From: Candidatus Hydrogenedentota bacterium
GTDB taxonomy: Bacteria > Hydrogenedentota > Hydrogenedentia > Hydrogenedentales > CAITNO01
Assembly (NCBI GenBank): GCA_029554925.1
Contig: JAKPUV010000045.1
Span: 1 to 18,981, forward strand
DNA length: 18,981 bases
Direction of reading: 5' to 3'
Shown: in pieces, positions 7,965 through 16,387 of the stretch
Layout of the letters: each line of letters begins with the position of its first letter
Numbering within the stretch: position 1 is the first letter of the stretch
The notes under the pieces: generated by a model
The model's input: the letters and a program-made list of their open reading frames with translations, nothing else
Database searches by the model: none
Told to the model about the DNA's origin: nothing
Made by a program: the position numbers and the translations under genes

Positions 7965-8031
7965 GTGTCTTGTCTCCCTGTTGGGGTTTCCTTTGGATTA
8001 TCAGTGGTTCACCGTGTTTTCCGGGCTGGAC

Positions 8032-8061
8032 AGTCTACCAGATGCGGGTCTTTCGGCGCAA
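8032..8061 (-). promoter_or_regulatory. Candidate promoter of yebC-ruvC
   Basis: On the minus strand, TTGCGC (complement of 8056-8061), an 18-bp spacer and TAGACT (complement of 8032-8037) stand about 70 bp before the yebC start. They lie directly downstream of the strong terminator of the preceding gene, where a new promoter is expected. The same TTGCGC -35 occurs in the candidate promoter at 10622-10650. Confidence 0.45.
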
Positions 8062-8076
8062 TCCCGGCTTGCGGGG

Positions 8077-8116
8077 AAAAGGACAGCCGCCCCGCCCGGA
8101 GACCGGGCGGGGCGGC
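8077..8116 (-). terminator. Strong intrinsic terminator after the secreted modular protein
   Basis: A perfect 14-bp GC-only stem (arms 8086-8099 and 8103-8116) with a 3-base loop lies 24 bp after the stop of the minus-strand gene. On that strand it is followed by TGTCCTTTTCC, a short U-rich tail (complement of the AAAA at 8077-8080). It separates this gene from yebC-ruvC on the same strand. Confidence 0.85.
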
Positions 8117-8139
8117 GAGAATCCCCGGTGCGGCCGGCG

Positions 8140-10526
8140 CTAGCTGCCGGTGACGTAGATGTAGTCGGAGTAGCGCTCGGAAACGTTTCCAGCCCGGTCA
8201 AGGTACTGGACCCGGACGGTCCGGTACAGGCCCACCCCCGCCGGGAGCGTCCAGGCCTTTGCCGCGGCGACGGGTTCCCAGGCGCTCCAGGTGGCCCCGT
8301 TGTTGCTAAAGCGCATGCGGGACACCCCGGAACCGGCACCGTCGGCCCAGGTGAGCTTCAGGGTGACCGCCAGATCGCCTGTCGATACGGCGCCGTCATT
8401 AATGAGAATGCTACCCGTTGGCGGCGCGGTGTCCAGCAGGATGCTGTCGCTGTACCGGTCGGAGACATTCCCGGCCTTGTCGCGGAACTGGGCGCGCACG
8501 GTCTTCAGCCCGTCGCCCGGCGCGAGGCTCCACGGAACCTGCGGCGCGGGCTTCTGCCAGGGGCTCCAGGTGGCGCCGTTGTTGCTGAACCGCACCCCGG
8601 TCACACCGGAACCGTCGCCGTCGTCCCAGGTCAGGTCCAGCATCGTTTCCAGAGACACCGTGTACCGGGCGCCGCCGTTCACCAGCACGGACCCGGTGGG
8701 CGGGTCGGTCTCGACCACCAGGAACTGGTCCACCCAGCCGCAGTCCATGCCCTGGGAGCCCCAGCCGTCCTTCTCATAGGCCCAGGTGAGGGTGTGCGGC
8801 CCTTCGGACAGCACGATGACCTGCTGCTGCCAATCTGTCACGCCGGTGATCAGCGGCCGGGGCGCGGTCTCGTCGGCGCCGTGGTCAATCGTAAACGTCA
8901 GCGTGTCAAAGGTCTCCTCGCAGGAGGTTTTCCACCAGAAGGAGATGGTGACCGGCCCGGTGACCGTGGTTTCCATCACGGAGACCTGGGCGTCCGAGAC
9001 TTCCCCGCTCTGGCAGGCGTTGTGCCCGTCGTGGTTCTCCGCCTGCTGCACCAGCCATCCCTCGTCGCCGGAGGTGGTCCACTCCCGGTTGCACGCGCCC
9101 ACGCCCTCGCACAGCCTGTAATAGGTGGCGGCGACTTCCTTGGTGACGCCGCTGGACACGGCGACCTCGCGGTCCGGGGGCTGGTTCCAGGGGTCGCCGA
9201 TATTCTGGAAGATGATCGTGTGGAACCCGGCGGGGACGGGGTCCAGCACCGCCCCGGAATCGTTCCAGGTCGCGCCGCCGTCAATGCTCCACTGGGCGCC
9301 CAGCGCGACCGCCTCCGCCGGGACGATGTCCACCGTCAGGGCGCCCGGATCCGTCCCCATCACGGCGACCTCGTCCACAAACCCGGCGTCCTCGCCGTCC
9401 GATTCCGATGAGTCCTTGTAATACTCCCACGTCAGGGTGTGGGGGCCCGCTTCGATGGTCGTGGTGATCTGGGCCCACCCCGCCTCGCCGGTGATTTCGC
9501 TGATCATCGTGTCGTCCACGCGGAACTGGAGATAGTCATAGCCCGATTCCGACGACACGCGCCACCAGAAGGAAACCGTGGCGGGGCCGGTGACCGTGGT
9601 GGACATTAGCGAGCTACCCTCGTCGCTTATGTCGCCGCTGCGCACTGCGTCCACGGTGTCATGGGTGTCCGCAGTCTCCATAGCCCAGAAGGCATTTCCC
9701 GAAGTGCTCCAGGCCAGGTGGCAGGCGTCCACGCCTTCGCAGAGGTCAGAGTACTCCCCGGACACGACCAGGGACTCCCCCGGGGCAACCAGTATCTGCC
9801 TCGAAACCGGGCTGATCCAACTGCCCGCCGTCTTGAAGAAGACCGTGTGGGCGCCCATGCTGACGCCGGGGAGCACGTCGCCGGAATTCTTCCATCCCCC
9901 CCCGTCCAGATTCCATTGGGCGCCGTCGTCTATGGCCCCTTGGGGGCTCAGATTCACCTGCACGGATCCTTCGCCGGTCCCCGCAATAAGGAACCGGTCC
10001 ACATAGCCGGCGTCCGCTCTTTCCGCATAACTTGAATCTTTGTAATAGGTGAAAGCAAGGGTATGCTCCCCCTCCGTCAGGTCATGGGTGACGAGGGTCC
10101 AGTCCACATTGCCGCTGATTTCGCTGACCAGGGCACCGTTGTCCGTAAATTCGAGGAAGTCATAATCCTCCTCCGAGGACACCTTCCAGAGGAACATGAC
10201 CGTGGCGGGTCCCGTCACGGTGGTTTCCATCACGGAGCTTTGGTCGTCTGTTGCGGGATTTCTGCGAAAGGAGCTCCTTGAGGCGTCACGGTGGTTTCCA
10301 TCACGGAGCTTTGGTCGTCCCCGATGCCCCCGCTTTGGGCGGCGTCAAAACCATCTGTGGTGACATCGGTTTGCCCGAACCAGGACGCGTCCCCGCTGGT
10401 GTTCCAGGTGAGGGCGCAGTTTTCCACCGCCTCACAAAGCGTTGGCTGGGCCAGGGCGGCAGGGGAGAGGGCCAGACACACCAGGGCGAGAAAGAGGGGA
10501 AGGGTGGGGATGCGGCGCAAGATCAT
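8140..10526 (-). pseudogene. Large secreted modular repeat protein, frame broken by a 71-bp insertion
   Basis: Two reading frames together encode one exported protein. The first (10526 to 10230) has a signal peptide MILRRIPTLPLFLALVCLAL...AALA, a good GGAGGT eight bases before the start, and the beginning of repeat unit 1; it then runs off into PQGAPFAEIPQQTTKAP and stops. The second (from about 10233 to 8140) resumes unit 1 at METTVTGPATV. Removing 71 bp rejoins them as SSVMETTVTGPATVMFLWKV, matching units 2 and 3. The product would have three units of about 195 residues (the third shortened), each with LCE-x3-x-C, W-x-TSG, TTVTGP, FWW-x-x-S and PHTLTWEYYKD-like blocks, then two OmpL47-like Ig-type repeats with SNNGATWS and DKAGNVSDRYSD. 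It resembles surface or extracellular adhesive proteins of Verrucomicrobia/Lentisphaerae-type bacteria; no enzyme domain is seen. It could be a pseudogene, a phase-off allele or an assembly error. Confidence 0.75.
10213..10319. repeat. 36-bp direct repeats flanking a 35-bp insert (71-bp period)
   Basis: Bases 10213-10248 and 10284-10319 are identical over 36 bp, separated by 35 bp. The period of 71 is not a multiple of three, so one copy plus the insert breaks the frame of the secreted protein gene. The insert holds a perfect 12-bp palindrome, AAGGAGCTCCTT, at 10268-10279. Recombination between the copies would remove exactly the 71 bp that restore the frame. Confidence 0.9.
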
Positions 10527-10621
10527 GGGAAGGGACCTCCAAAAAGTTGTTGGACGCAAAAGAACGGATCTCAATTCCACCCTGCCGCGTCACACCGATC
10601 CGTCTTGCCCTGCCCGCCTCC

Positions 10622-10650
10622 AATATAGCACCAATCTGCCGGTGGCGCAA
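10622..10650 (-). promoter_or_regulatory. Candidate promoter of the secreted modular protein gene
   Basis: On the minus strand, TTGCGC (complement of 10645-10650), a 17-bp spacer ending in TGC, and TATATT (complement of 10622-10627) form a good sigma-70-type promoter with an extended -10. It is about 95 bp before the start codon at 10526. An intact promoter and ribosome binding site argue that this gene was functional until recently. Confidence 0.55.
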
Positions 10651-10750
10651 GCCGTCCGAAGGGGGGCGTTCCGCCCGTCGGCGCGCCTGGCAAGGGGAGG
10701 GGGAGAGGGCGGTTCTTCCGGGCGGGTCCGGGACGGGGCGGATTTCTTCT

Positions 10751-10779
10751 TTGCCGCGCCCTTTATGCTATGCTATGCG
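10751..10779 (+). promoter_or_regulatory. Candidate clpC promoter on a TATGC triple repeat
   Basis: Three tandem TATGC units at 10764-10778 create overlapping -10-like hexamers TATGCT, TATGCT and TATGCG. TTGCCG at 10751-10756 is 17 bp from the last of these, which also carries an extended TGC. The clpC start is about 47 bp downstream. Confidence 0.45.
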
Positions 10780-10826
10780 CGCCCCAGGGCTGTGGGGCCA
10801 ACCAAGGTGTGGAAACCCGTCGCGGC

Positions 10827-13289
10827 ATGTTTGAACGGTACACGGAAAGGGCGAAAGCTGCGGTAAGCGCGGCGCGGAGCGAGGCGCTGCGCCACGGGTC
10901 GGACTATGTCCGCACCGAGCATCTGCTGCTGGGGCTGTGCCGCGACCCGGAGGGCATCGCCGCGCGCACCCTGGAAAACCTCGGGGTGGACATCCAGATG
11001 CTGGCCGCCGACATCGAGCGGCAGGTGCAGCCGGGCACCCGCGCGGCCACGCGGGAGGAGATCACCTTCACCTCGCGGGCGAAGAAGGTGCTGGAGCTGG
11101 CGGTGGAGGAGGCGCGGCGCCTGAACCACAATTATGTGGGGACCGAGCACATCCTGCTGGGGCTGATGAAGGAGGGCGAGGGGATTGCGGCGAAGCTGCT
11201 GAACGATTTGGGCGTGGACCACGGCCGCACGCAGACCGAGGTGCAGCGGCTGGTGGGCGGCCAGGGCCGCCCGGGCCCGGCGCCGGAGCCCGGCGCGGGC
11301 CGCAAGTCGCAGACCCCGGCGCTCGACGCCTTCGGCCGCGACCTGACCGCGCTGGCGCGGGAGAACAAGTTGGACCCGGTGATCGGCCGCGAGGCCGAGA
11401 TCGAGCGGGTGATCCAGGTGCTGAGCCGCCGCACGAAGAACAACCCGGTGCTCATCGGCGAGGCGGGCGTCGGCAAGACGGCCATCGTCGAGGGGCTTGC
11501 CCAGGCCATTGTGAACGGCGACGTGCCCGACCTGCTGCTGAACCGGCGCGTGCTCACGCTGGACCTGGCGGGGGTGGTGGCGGGCACCAAGTACCGCGGC
11601 CAGTTCGAGGAGCGGCTCAAGTCGGTGATGAAGGAGATCCGCCGGGCGGACAACGTCATCCTGTTCATCGACGAGCTGCACACCATCGTGGGCGCGGGCG
11701 CGGCGGAGGGCGCGGTGGACGCCGCGAACATGCTGAAGCCCTCGCTGGCCCGCGGCGAGCTCCAGTGCATCGGCGCCACCACGATGGACGAGTACCGCAA
11801 GCACATCGAGAAGGACGCCGCCCTGGCGCGGCGCTTCCAGACGATCCTGGTCAACGCCCCCACGGTGGAGCAGACCATCGAGATCATCCGCGGCCTGCGC
11901 GACAAGTACGAGGCGCACCACCGGGTGAAGTTCTCCGACGAGGCGGTGGTGGCGGCGGCCCGCCTGTCCAACCAGTACATCATGGACCGGTTCCTGCCGG
12001 ACAAGGCGGTGGACGTCATTGACGAGGCGGGCAGCCGCGCGCGGCTCCAGATTACCACGCGCCCCCCGGCGCTCAAGCTGCTGGAGGCGGAGATCGGCGA
12101 GGCGGTGAAGGAGAAGGAGGAGGCGATCCACAACCAGGAATACGAGCGGGCGGCCTCGCTGCGCGACCGCGAGCGCACCCTCCAGGCCCGCCTGGAGGAG
12201 GCCCAGCGCGACTGGCAGCGCAAGCGCGACTCCGCCGAGACCGTGGTCACGGAGGAGGACATCGCCCACATCGTCTCCAAGTGGACGGGCGTGCCCCTGA
12301 CGAAGCTGGAGGAGAAGGAGTCGCAGCGGCTCCTGCGCATGCGCGACGAGCTGCACCGCGGCGTGGTGGGGCAGGACGAGGCGATAGACGCCATCACGCG
12401 GGCCATCCAGCGCTCGCGCTCGGGCCTGCGCGACCGCACCCGGCCCGTCGGATCCTTCCTCCTGCTGGGCCCCACCGGCGTCGGCAAGACCCTGCTCGCC
12501 AAGACCCTGGCCGAGTTCCTCTTCGGCAGCCAGGAGGCCCTGATCACGGTGGACATGTCGGAGTACATGGAGAAGTTCGCCGTGTCCCGCCTCATGGGCG
12601 CGCCCCCCGGGTACATCGGCTACGACCAGGGCGGCCAGCTCACCGAGCAGGTGCGCCGCCGCCCCTACTCCGTGGTCCTCTTCGACGAGATCGAGAAGGC
12701 GCACCCGGACGTGTTCAACGCCCTGCTCCAGGTGCTCGACGAGGGCCACATGACGGACTCCACGGGCCGCAAGGTGGACTTCCGGAACACCGTGGTCATG
12801 ATGACCTCCAACGCCGGGGCGCGCCGGATCGGGCGGAGCACCTCGCTGGGGTTCCACACCGACGAGGACGACGGCGTCCACGCCCGGATGAAGGACCGCG
12901 TGCTGGAGGAGGCCCGCAAGGTCTTCAACCCCGAGTTCCTCAACCGGATCGATGAGATACTGGTGTTCCACCGCCTGAGCGCCGCCGAACTGCTCCAGAT
13001 CGTGGACATCCAGACCGCCGAGGTGGTCCGCCGGGCGTCGGAGCAGGGCCTGCGCCTGGTCCTGACCCCCGAGGCGCGGGATTTCCTCGTGCGCATCGGC
13101 AGCAGCGACGAGTACGGCGCCCGGCCCCTGCGGCGGGCGGTGCAGCAATATGTGGAAGACCCGCTGGCTGAATTGTTGCTTCGGGGCGGGCTGAACAGGG
13201 ATACTGAAATCATGGTGCGGCCCTCGGACACCGGCGACAGGCTGGCGTTCGACGGGGCCGCGCGGGCCGCGGAGGGCGTTACGTCTTGA
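10827..13289 (+). CDS. clpC: ATP-dependent Clp protease ATP-binding subunit ClpC
   Basis: Cytoplasmic AAA+ unfoldase that feeds proteins to ClpP, 820 residues from this start. Order of parts: two Clp N-repeats ([12 protein letters not shown] and the repeat at [15 protein letters not shown], each with EH-I/L-LLGL); first AAA+ module with Walker A GEAGVGKT (211-218) and Walker [10 protein letters not shown] (277-285); the short middle domain with a UVR-type segment ([19 protein letters not shown], about 432-452), which marks ClpC rather than ClpB; second AAA+ module with GPTGVGKT (548-555) and VVLFDE (616-621); C-terminal D2-small domain. The start is taken where the conserved MFERYTERA begins; an in-frame ATG at 10770 lies inside the promoter. 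The ribosome binding site is weak (AAGGTG, 17 bases away). It overlaps bamA by four bases. Confidence 0.96.
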   Translation: MFERYTERAKAAVSAARSEALRHGSDYVRTEHLLLGLCRDPEGIAARTLENLGVDIQMLAADIERQVQPGTRAATREEITFTSRAKKVLELAVEEARRLNHNYVGTEHILLGLMKEGEGIAAKLLNDLGVDHGRTQTEVQRLVGGQGRPGPAPEPGAGRKSQTPALDAFGRDLTALARENKLDPVIGREAEIERVIQVLSRRTKNNPVLIGEAGVGKTAIVEGLAQAIVNGDVPDLLLNRRVLTLDLAGVVAGTKYRGQFEERLKSVMKEIRRADNVILFIDELHTIVGAGAAEGAVDAANMLKPSLARGELQCIGATTMDEYRKHIEKDAALARRFQTILVNAPTVEQTIEIIRGLRDKYEAHHRVKFSDEAVVAAARLSNQYIMDRFLPDKAVDVIDEAGSRARLQITTRPPALKLLEAEIGEAVKEKEEAIHNQEYERAASLRDRERTLQARLEEAQRDWQRKRDSAETVVTEEDIAHIVSKWTGVPLTKLEEKESQRLLRMRDELHRGVVGQDEAIDAITRAIQRSRSGLRDRTRPVGSFLLLGPTGVGKTLLAKTLAEFLFGSQEALITVDMSEYMEKFAVSRLMGAPPGYIGYDQGGQLTEQVRRRPYSVVLFDEIEKAHPDVFNALLQVLDEGHMTDSTGRKVDFRNTVVMMTSNAGARRIGRSTSLGFHTDEDDGVHARMKDRVLEEARKVFNPEFLNRIDEILVFHRLSAAELLQIVDIQTAEVVRRASEQGLRLVLTPEARDFLVRIGSSDEYGARPLRRAVQQYVEDPLAELLLRGGLNRDTEIMVRPSDTGDRLAFDGAARAAEGVTS
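13271..13288 (+). promoter_or_regulatory. Ribosome binding site fixing the TTG start of bamA
   Basis: GGAGGG at 13271-13276 is nine bases before a TTG codon that overlaps the clpC stop as TTGA. This is the only start that gives a clean signal peptide, so the rare TTG start is well supported. Confidence 0.7.
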
Positions 13290-15595
13290 AAACGAAACTT
13301 GTCACGCTGGGAATGGTCCTTTGTCTGCTTGCCGCCGCCGCGGTCGCCCAGGAGGCCCCCGCGAAGGTGGTGGACGAGGTGCGCTTCGACGGGCTGGTGC
13401 GCGTGAGCGACCAGGCGGTCCGCTCGCGGGTGGAGTCCGCCGCGGGCGCGGCCCTCGACCAGGGCGCCGTCTCCCGCGACGTGCGCCGGCTCTACGAGCT
13501 GGGCTACTTCGACAAGGTCGACGCCGGCGTCGTGGACGAGGCCGGCAAGACCGTCCTCCTCTTCAAGGTGGAGGAGAAGCGGGTGATCGAGGAGGTGCGG
13601 ATCATCGGCAACAAGAAGATCAAGGACCGCAACATCCGCGGCGCCCTCACCATGCGCGAGGGCGAGTCCTTCGTCCCCGAGACCTTCGACGAGGAGCGCA
13701 AGGCCGTCCTCAAGCTCTACGAGGGCAAGGGCTTCGCCAACACGACCGTGGACGCCGCCGCCGAGAACGTCGGCCCCTCCCGCGTGCGCCTGATCTACAC
13801 CATCACCGAGGGGCGCAAGGCCCGCATCCGCGGCATCGAGTTCGAGGGGAACGAGGCCATGAGCGACCGTCAGCTGCGCAAGGTCATGAAGACCAAGCGC
13901 GCGTGGTGGTTCTTCGGCGGCAAGTACGAGGAGGAGAAGTTCGAGGCGGACCTCGCCGGCATCGTGGACGCCTACGGCGACAGGGGCCGGCTCGAGTCCG
14001 AGGTGGCCAAGACCGACGTCGTCTACACCGACGACGGCAAGGGCATGAAGATCACGGTCCACGTCGCCGAGGGCCCCGAGTACACCATGGAGACCATGGA
14101 CGTCGCGGGGAACACGGTCTACGACGACGACGAGATGTCCGGCCTGGTCAAGGTCAAGCCGGGCGACGTGCACAACAAGGGGCAGGTGGCCAAGGACGCG
14201 CGGATGCTGCAGAAGGGCTTGGAGGACAGCGGCTACGTGGACGCGCTGGTCACCCCGCAGGTGGCGCTCGACCGCGAGAAGAAGACCACCAGCGTGGTCT
14301 ACGACGTGGCCGAGGGCGACCTCAAGTACGTGCGCCAGATCCGCATCACCGGCAACAGCGTCACCAAGGACGAGATCATCCGCCGCCAGATGCTGCTGGT
14401 GCCCGGCGAGCGCTACGACGGCGCCGCGGTGGACCGCAGCAAGAAGCGCCTCGACGACACCAAGTTCTTCGACTCCGTGCGCGTGACCCTCGCCGAGACG
14501 CCCGACAACGCCGGGGCCGACGTCTTCACCGACCTCAACGTGGACGTGGAGGAGGGCAAGACCGGCACCTTCAACTTCGGCGGCGGCTACAGCACCGAGG
14601 ACGGCATGGGCGTCTACACGGAGCTGCGCCTGAACAACTTCGACATCGCCAACTGGCCCAAGTTCTCCGGCGGCGGCCAGCAGTTGCGCCTCAAGGTCAA
14701 CACGGGCACCCGGCGCGACCAGTACAGCCTGAGCTTCACGGAGCCCGAGTTCCTCGGGCGGCCCATCTCCTTCGGCGTGGACCTCTTCGACGAGGCCTAC
14801 CTCGTGCGCGGCGGCGCGGACTACGAGGAGGACTCCCTCGGCGGCCAGCTCCGCTTCGGCAAGTCCCTCTCGCCCTACGTCACCGCCCAGGCCAGCTTCC
14901 GCGTGCAGGAGACCGACATCAGCGACCTGCCCTGGCTGATCAACGAGGAGATCCGGCGGCAGGAGGGCGAGTCCACCACCGTGAGCACCCGCTGGGCCAT
15001 CGAGCGCAACACGCTCGACAGCCGCTTCGACCCCGGCAAGGGCTCCACCCACAGCCTGGCCACCGAGGTGGCCGGGCTCGGCGGCGACCACGAGTTCGTC
15101 AAGCTGGAGCACGACTCCACCTGGTACCGCAGCGTCGGCGCCGAGGAGAAGATCGTGCTTTCCCTGCGCCAGCGCGAGGGCTGGATGACCGAGTACGGCG
15201 GCTCCGACTACGTTCCCCTCCAGGACCGCTTCTACGCCGGCGGCACCACCACGGTCCGCGGCTACCGCAACCGCGACATCGGCCCGAAGGTCCGCGAGTA
15301 CCGCTGGTGGGGCGACACCTTCGCCGTCGGCGGCGACATCCGCCTGATCACCAACCTTGAGATGAAGTACAAAATCACCGACATCCTCCGGGTCTACACC
15401 TTCGCGGACGCCGGCGGCGTGTGGGAGGACTCCGACTTCGACCTCGGCGACATGCGCTACAGCGTGGGCGTCGGCCTCGGGTTCAACGTCCCCATGCTCG
15501 GCCCCATCCGCGTGGACTACGGCTTCCCGCTGAACCCGGACGACGACCAGAGCAGCTCGGGCAGGCTCCACCTGGCCACGGGCTTCCGTTTCTAG
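13286..15595 (+). CDS. bamA: Outer membrane protein assembly factor BamA (Omp85)
   Basis: Central outer-membrane insertase for beta-barrel proteins, 769 residues. A signal peptide ([21 protein letters not shown], cleavage before QEAP) leads to five POTRA domains, each starting with a strand such as VDEVRFDGL, IEEVRIIGN, RIRGIEFEGN, METMDVAGN and VRQIRITGN and containing a G-Y/K-F-D/A type turn. The 16-strand barrel begins near residue 426 (TGTFNFGGGYS). The loop-6 signature appears as VRGYRNRDIGP at 657, with Tyr in place of the usual VRGF Phe. The chain ends in ATGFRF, the aromatic C-terminal signal of outer-membrane barrels. It starts with TTG in a four-base overlap with clpC, so the two should be translated together. 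A terminator and a new promoter separate it from skp. Confidence 0.96.
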   Translation: MKTKLVTLGMVLCLLAAAAVAQEAPAKVVDEVRFDGLVRVSDQAVRSRVESAAGAALDQGAVSRDVRRLYELGYFDKVDAGVVDEAGKTVLLFKVEEKRVIEEVRIIGNKKIKDRNIRGALTMREGESFVPETFDEERKAVLKLYEGKGFANTTVDAAAENVGPSRVRLIYTITEGRKARIRGIEFEGNEAMSDRQLRKVMKTKRAWWFFGGKYEEEKFEADLAGIVDAYGDRGRLESEVAKTDVVYTDDGKGMKITVHVAEGPEYTMETMDVAGNTVYDDDEMSGLVKVKPGDVHNKGQVAKDARMLQKGLEDSGYVDALVTPQVALDREKKTTSVVYDVAEGDLKYVRQIRITGNSVTKDEIIRRQMLLVPGERYDGAAVDRSKKRLDDTKFFDSVRVTLAETPDNAGADVFTDLNVDVEEGKTGTFNFGGGYSTEDGMGVYTELRLNNFDIANWPKFSGGGQQLRLKVNTGTRRDQYSLSFTEPEFLGRPISFGVDLFDEAYLVRGGADYEEDSLGGQLRFGKSLSPYVTAQASFRVQETDISDLPWLINEEIRRQEGESTTVSTRWAIERNTLDSRFDPGKGSTHSLATEVAGLGGDHEFVKLEHDSTWYRSVGAEEKIVLSLRQREGWMTEYGGSDYVPLQDRFYAGGTTTVRGYRNRDIGPKVREYRWWGDTFAVGGDIRLITNLEMKYKITDILRVYTFADAGGVWEDSDFDLGDMRYSVGVGLGFNVPMLGPIRVDYGFPLNPDDDQSSSGRLHLATGFRF

Positions 15596-15600
15596 GCTTT

Positions 15601-15653
15601 CGGAACGGGTCCCGGGGGCCGGCGCGGGCCGTCCCCCTTTTGAACCCGTTCCG
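15601..15653 (+). terminator. Nested inverted repeat and terminator after bamA
   Basis: Inner hairpin: GGGGG, one mismatch, CGGC, loop GCGG, GCCG, mismatch, CCCCC (15614-15637), followed by TTTT at 15638-15641, six bases into which the next promoter begins. Outer arms: a perfect 10-bp inverted repeat, CGGAACGGGT at 15601-15610 and ACCCGTTCCG at 15644-15653. The T-run is short, so termination may be partial and the outer stem may matter. Confidence 0.6.
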
Positions 15654-15668
15654 CCGGCGTGGTATACT
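15640..15668 (+). promoter_or_regulatory. Promoter of skp-lpxD-lpxC/fabZ
   Basis: TTGAAC at 15640-15645, a 17-bp spacer and TATACT at 15663-15668 form the best sigma-70-type promoter in the window, about 90 bp before the skp start. Its -35 begins in the terminator T-run and overlaps the right arm of the outer inverted repeat. Confidence 0.6.
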
Positions 15669-15756
15669 CACGGACCATATCGGGAACGCAGGAGAACCGC
15701 GGGCGCGCCCCTGTTGCGCCCGCTTCCCACAATCAACCCAGCAAGAGGAATCAGCC

Positions 15757-16329
15757 GTGTCACGTCAACCTTCCGTGAAGACTTTGTCCCTGTTTGTGGC
15801 GCTTCTGGTGGCCGGGGCCGGGGCCGTCGCGCTCCTCAGCGCCGCCGCCGGCGCGCAGAACGACTCCCAGCCGTCCTACAAGATCGCCGTGGTGGACATG
15901 GGCGTCCTCCTGAGCGACTACGGAAAGCGCAAAAAACTCTACGACGAGCTCCAGAAGGACGTGGACGCCAAGCAGAAGGAGCTTGACGCCATGGAGGCGG
16001 CCATCACCGCCGACCGGAAGAAGTTCGAGACCGAGGGCGCCGGCATGACGGACAGCCAGCGCATGGAGATGGAGACCAAGATCACCACCGCCCAGACGAA
16101 CTACCGCGCCGCCATGGCCACCCGCCAGCAGATGATTGACAGCAACGAGAAGAAGGTGATGCGGGAGGTCCTGGCCGACGTGCAGAAGGTCGTCGCCCAG
16201 GTCGGCGAGCAGGAGGGGTACCACCTCATCCTCAACGCCGCGGAGGAGGGTTCCCCCCGCTCCGGCCTGCTGTTCCATAGCGCCACCATGGACGTCACCC
16301 CCAAGGTGCTTTCCATCCTCAACAAGTGA
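15757..16329 (+). CDS. skp: OmpH/Skp-family periplasmic chaperone
   Basis: Periplasmic holdase that carries unfolded outer-membrane proteins to the Bam complex, 190 residues from this start. It has an N-terminal signal peptide (K8 then a long Ala/Val/Leu core, cleavage near AGA/QND), a first strand KIAVVDMGVLLSDYGK, typical of Skp, and a charged helical hairpin from about residue 60 to 145 (the coiled-coil tentacles) rich in Lys, Glu, Asp and Gln. It ends with a strand YHLILNAAE and a TPKVLSILNK tail, as in the family. The GTG start at 15757 is chosen because AGAGGA (15744-15749) is seven bases upstream and the signal peptide begins there; the open frame continues further up through the terminator without a plausible start. 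It lies between bamA and lpxD, the standard position. Confidence 0.9.
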   Translation: MSRQPSVKTLSLFVALLVAGAGAVALLSAAAGAQNDSQPSYKIAVVDMGVLLSDYGKRKKLYDELQKDVDAKQKELDAMEAAITADRKKFETEGAGMTDSQRMEMETKITTAQTNYRAAMATRQQMIDSNEKKVMREVLADVQKVVAQVGEQEGYHLILNAAEEGSPRSGLLFHSATMDVTPKVLSILNK

Positions 16330-16351
16330 TTTCCGGGATCCGGGCCCTGTC

Positions 16352-16369
16352 CGCGGCCGGAAGGCCGCG
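16352..16369 (+). other. GNRA-capped hairpin in front of lpxD
   Basis: A perfect 7-bp stem (16352-16358 with 16363-16369) closed by a GGAA tetraloop ends two bases before the lpxD ribosome binding site GGAGG (16372-16376). There is no T-run. It could modulate lpxD translation or stabilise the mRNA. Confidence 0.35.
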
Positions 16370-16387
16370 CGGGAGGCTTGACGGTTC

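Larger units (their letters stand above)
10541..10826. other. Divergent intergenic region, secreted protein / clpC
   Basis: About 290 bp between two divergently transcribed genes. It holds one candidate promoter for each direction, annotated separately, and no supported gene. Open frames crossing it lack a ribosome binding site and family similarity. No CIRCE element (TTAGCACTC-N9-GAGTGCTAA) was seen in front of clpC. Confidence 0.6.

Noticed and set aside
7723..9411. A 562-codon plus-strand frame across yebC and the secreted protein
   Set aside because: It crosses the start region of yebC, a promoter and a strong terminator, with no ribosome binding site or domain.
10230..10580. A separate small secreted gene of 116 codons
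   Set aside because: Its C-terminal 17 residues come from the 71-bp insertion. Before that it aligns with the start of the repeat unit that continues in the next frame, so it is the broken 5' part of the large gene.
10541..10826. Heat-shock operators (CIRCE or CtsR-like) before clpC
   Set aside because: No matching inverted or tandem heptad repeats were found by eye.
10773..13148. A 791-codon open frame antisense to clpC
   Set aside because: Same cause: it lies fully opposite the well-supported clpC, and its His/Leu/Val/Gln-rich translation resembles no protein family.
12665..15571. A 968-codon open frame antisense to clpC and bamA
   Set aside because: It mirrors the strongly G/C third-position codon use of two certain genes. 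Its translation is low-complexity (Val/Ala/Leu/Asp/His rich), has no domain and no ribosome binding site. It is a shadow frame.
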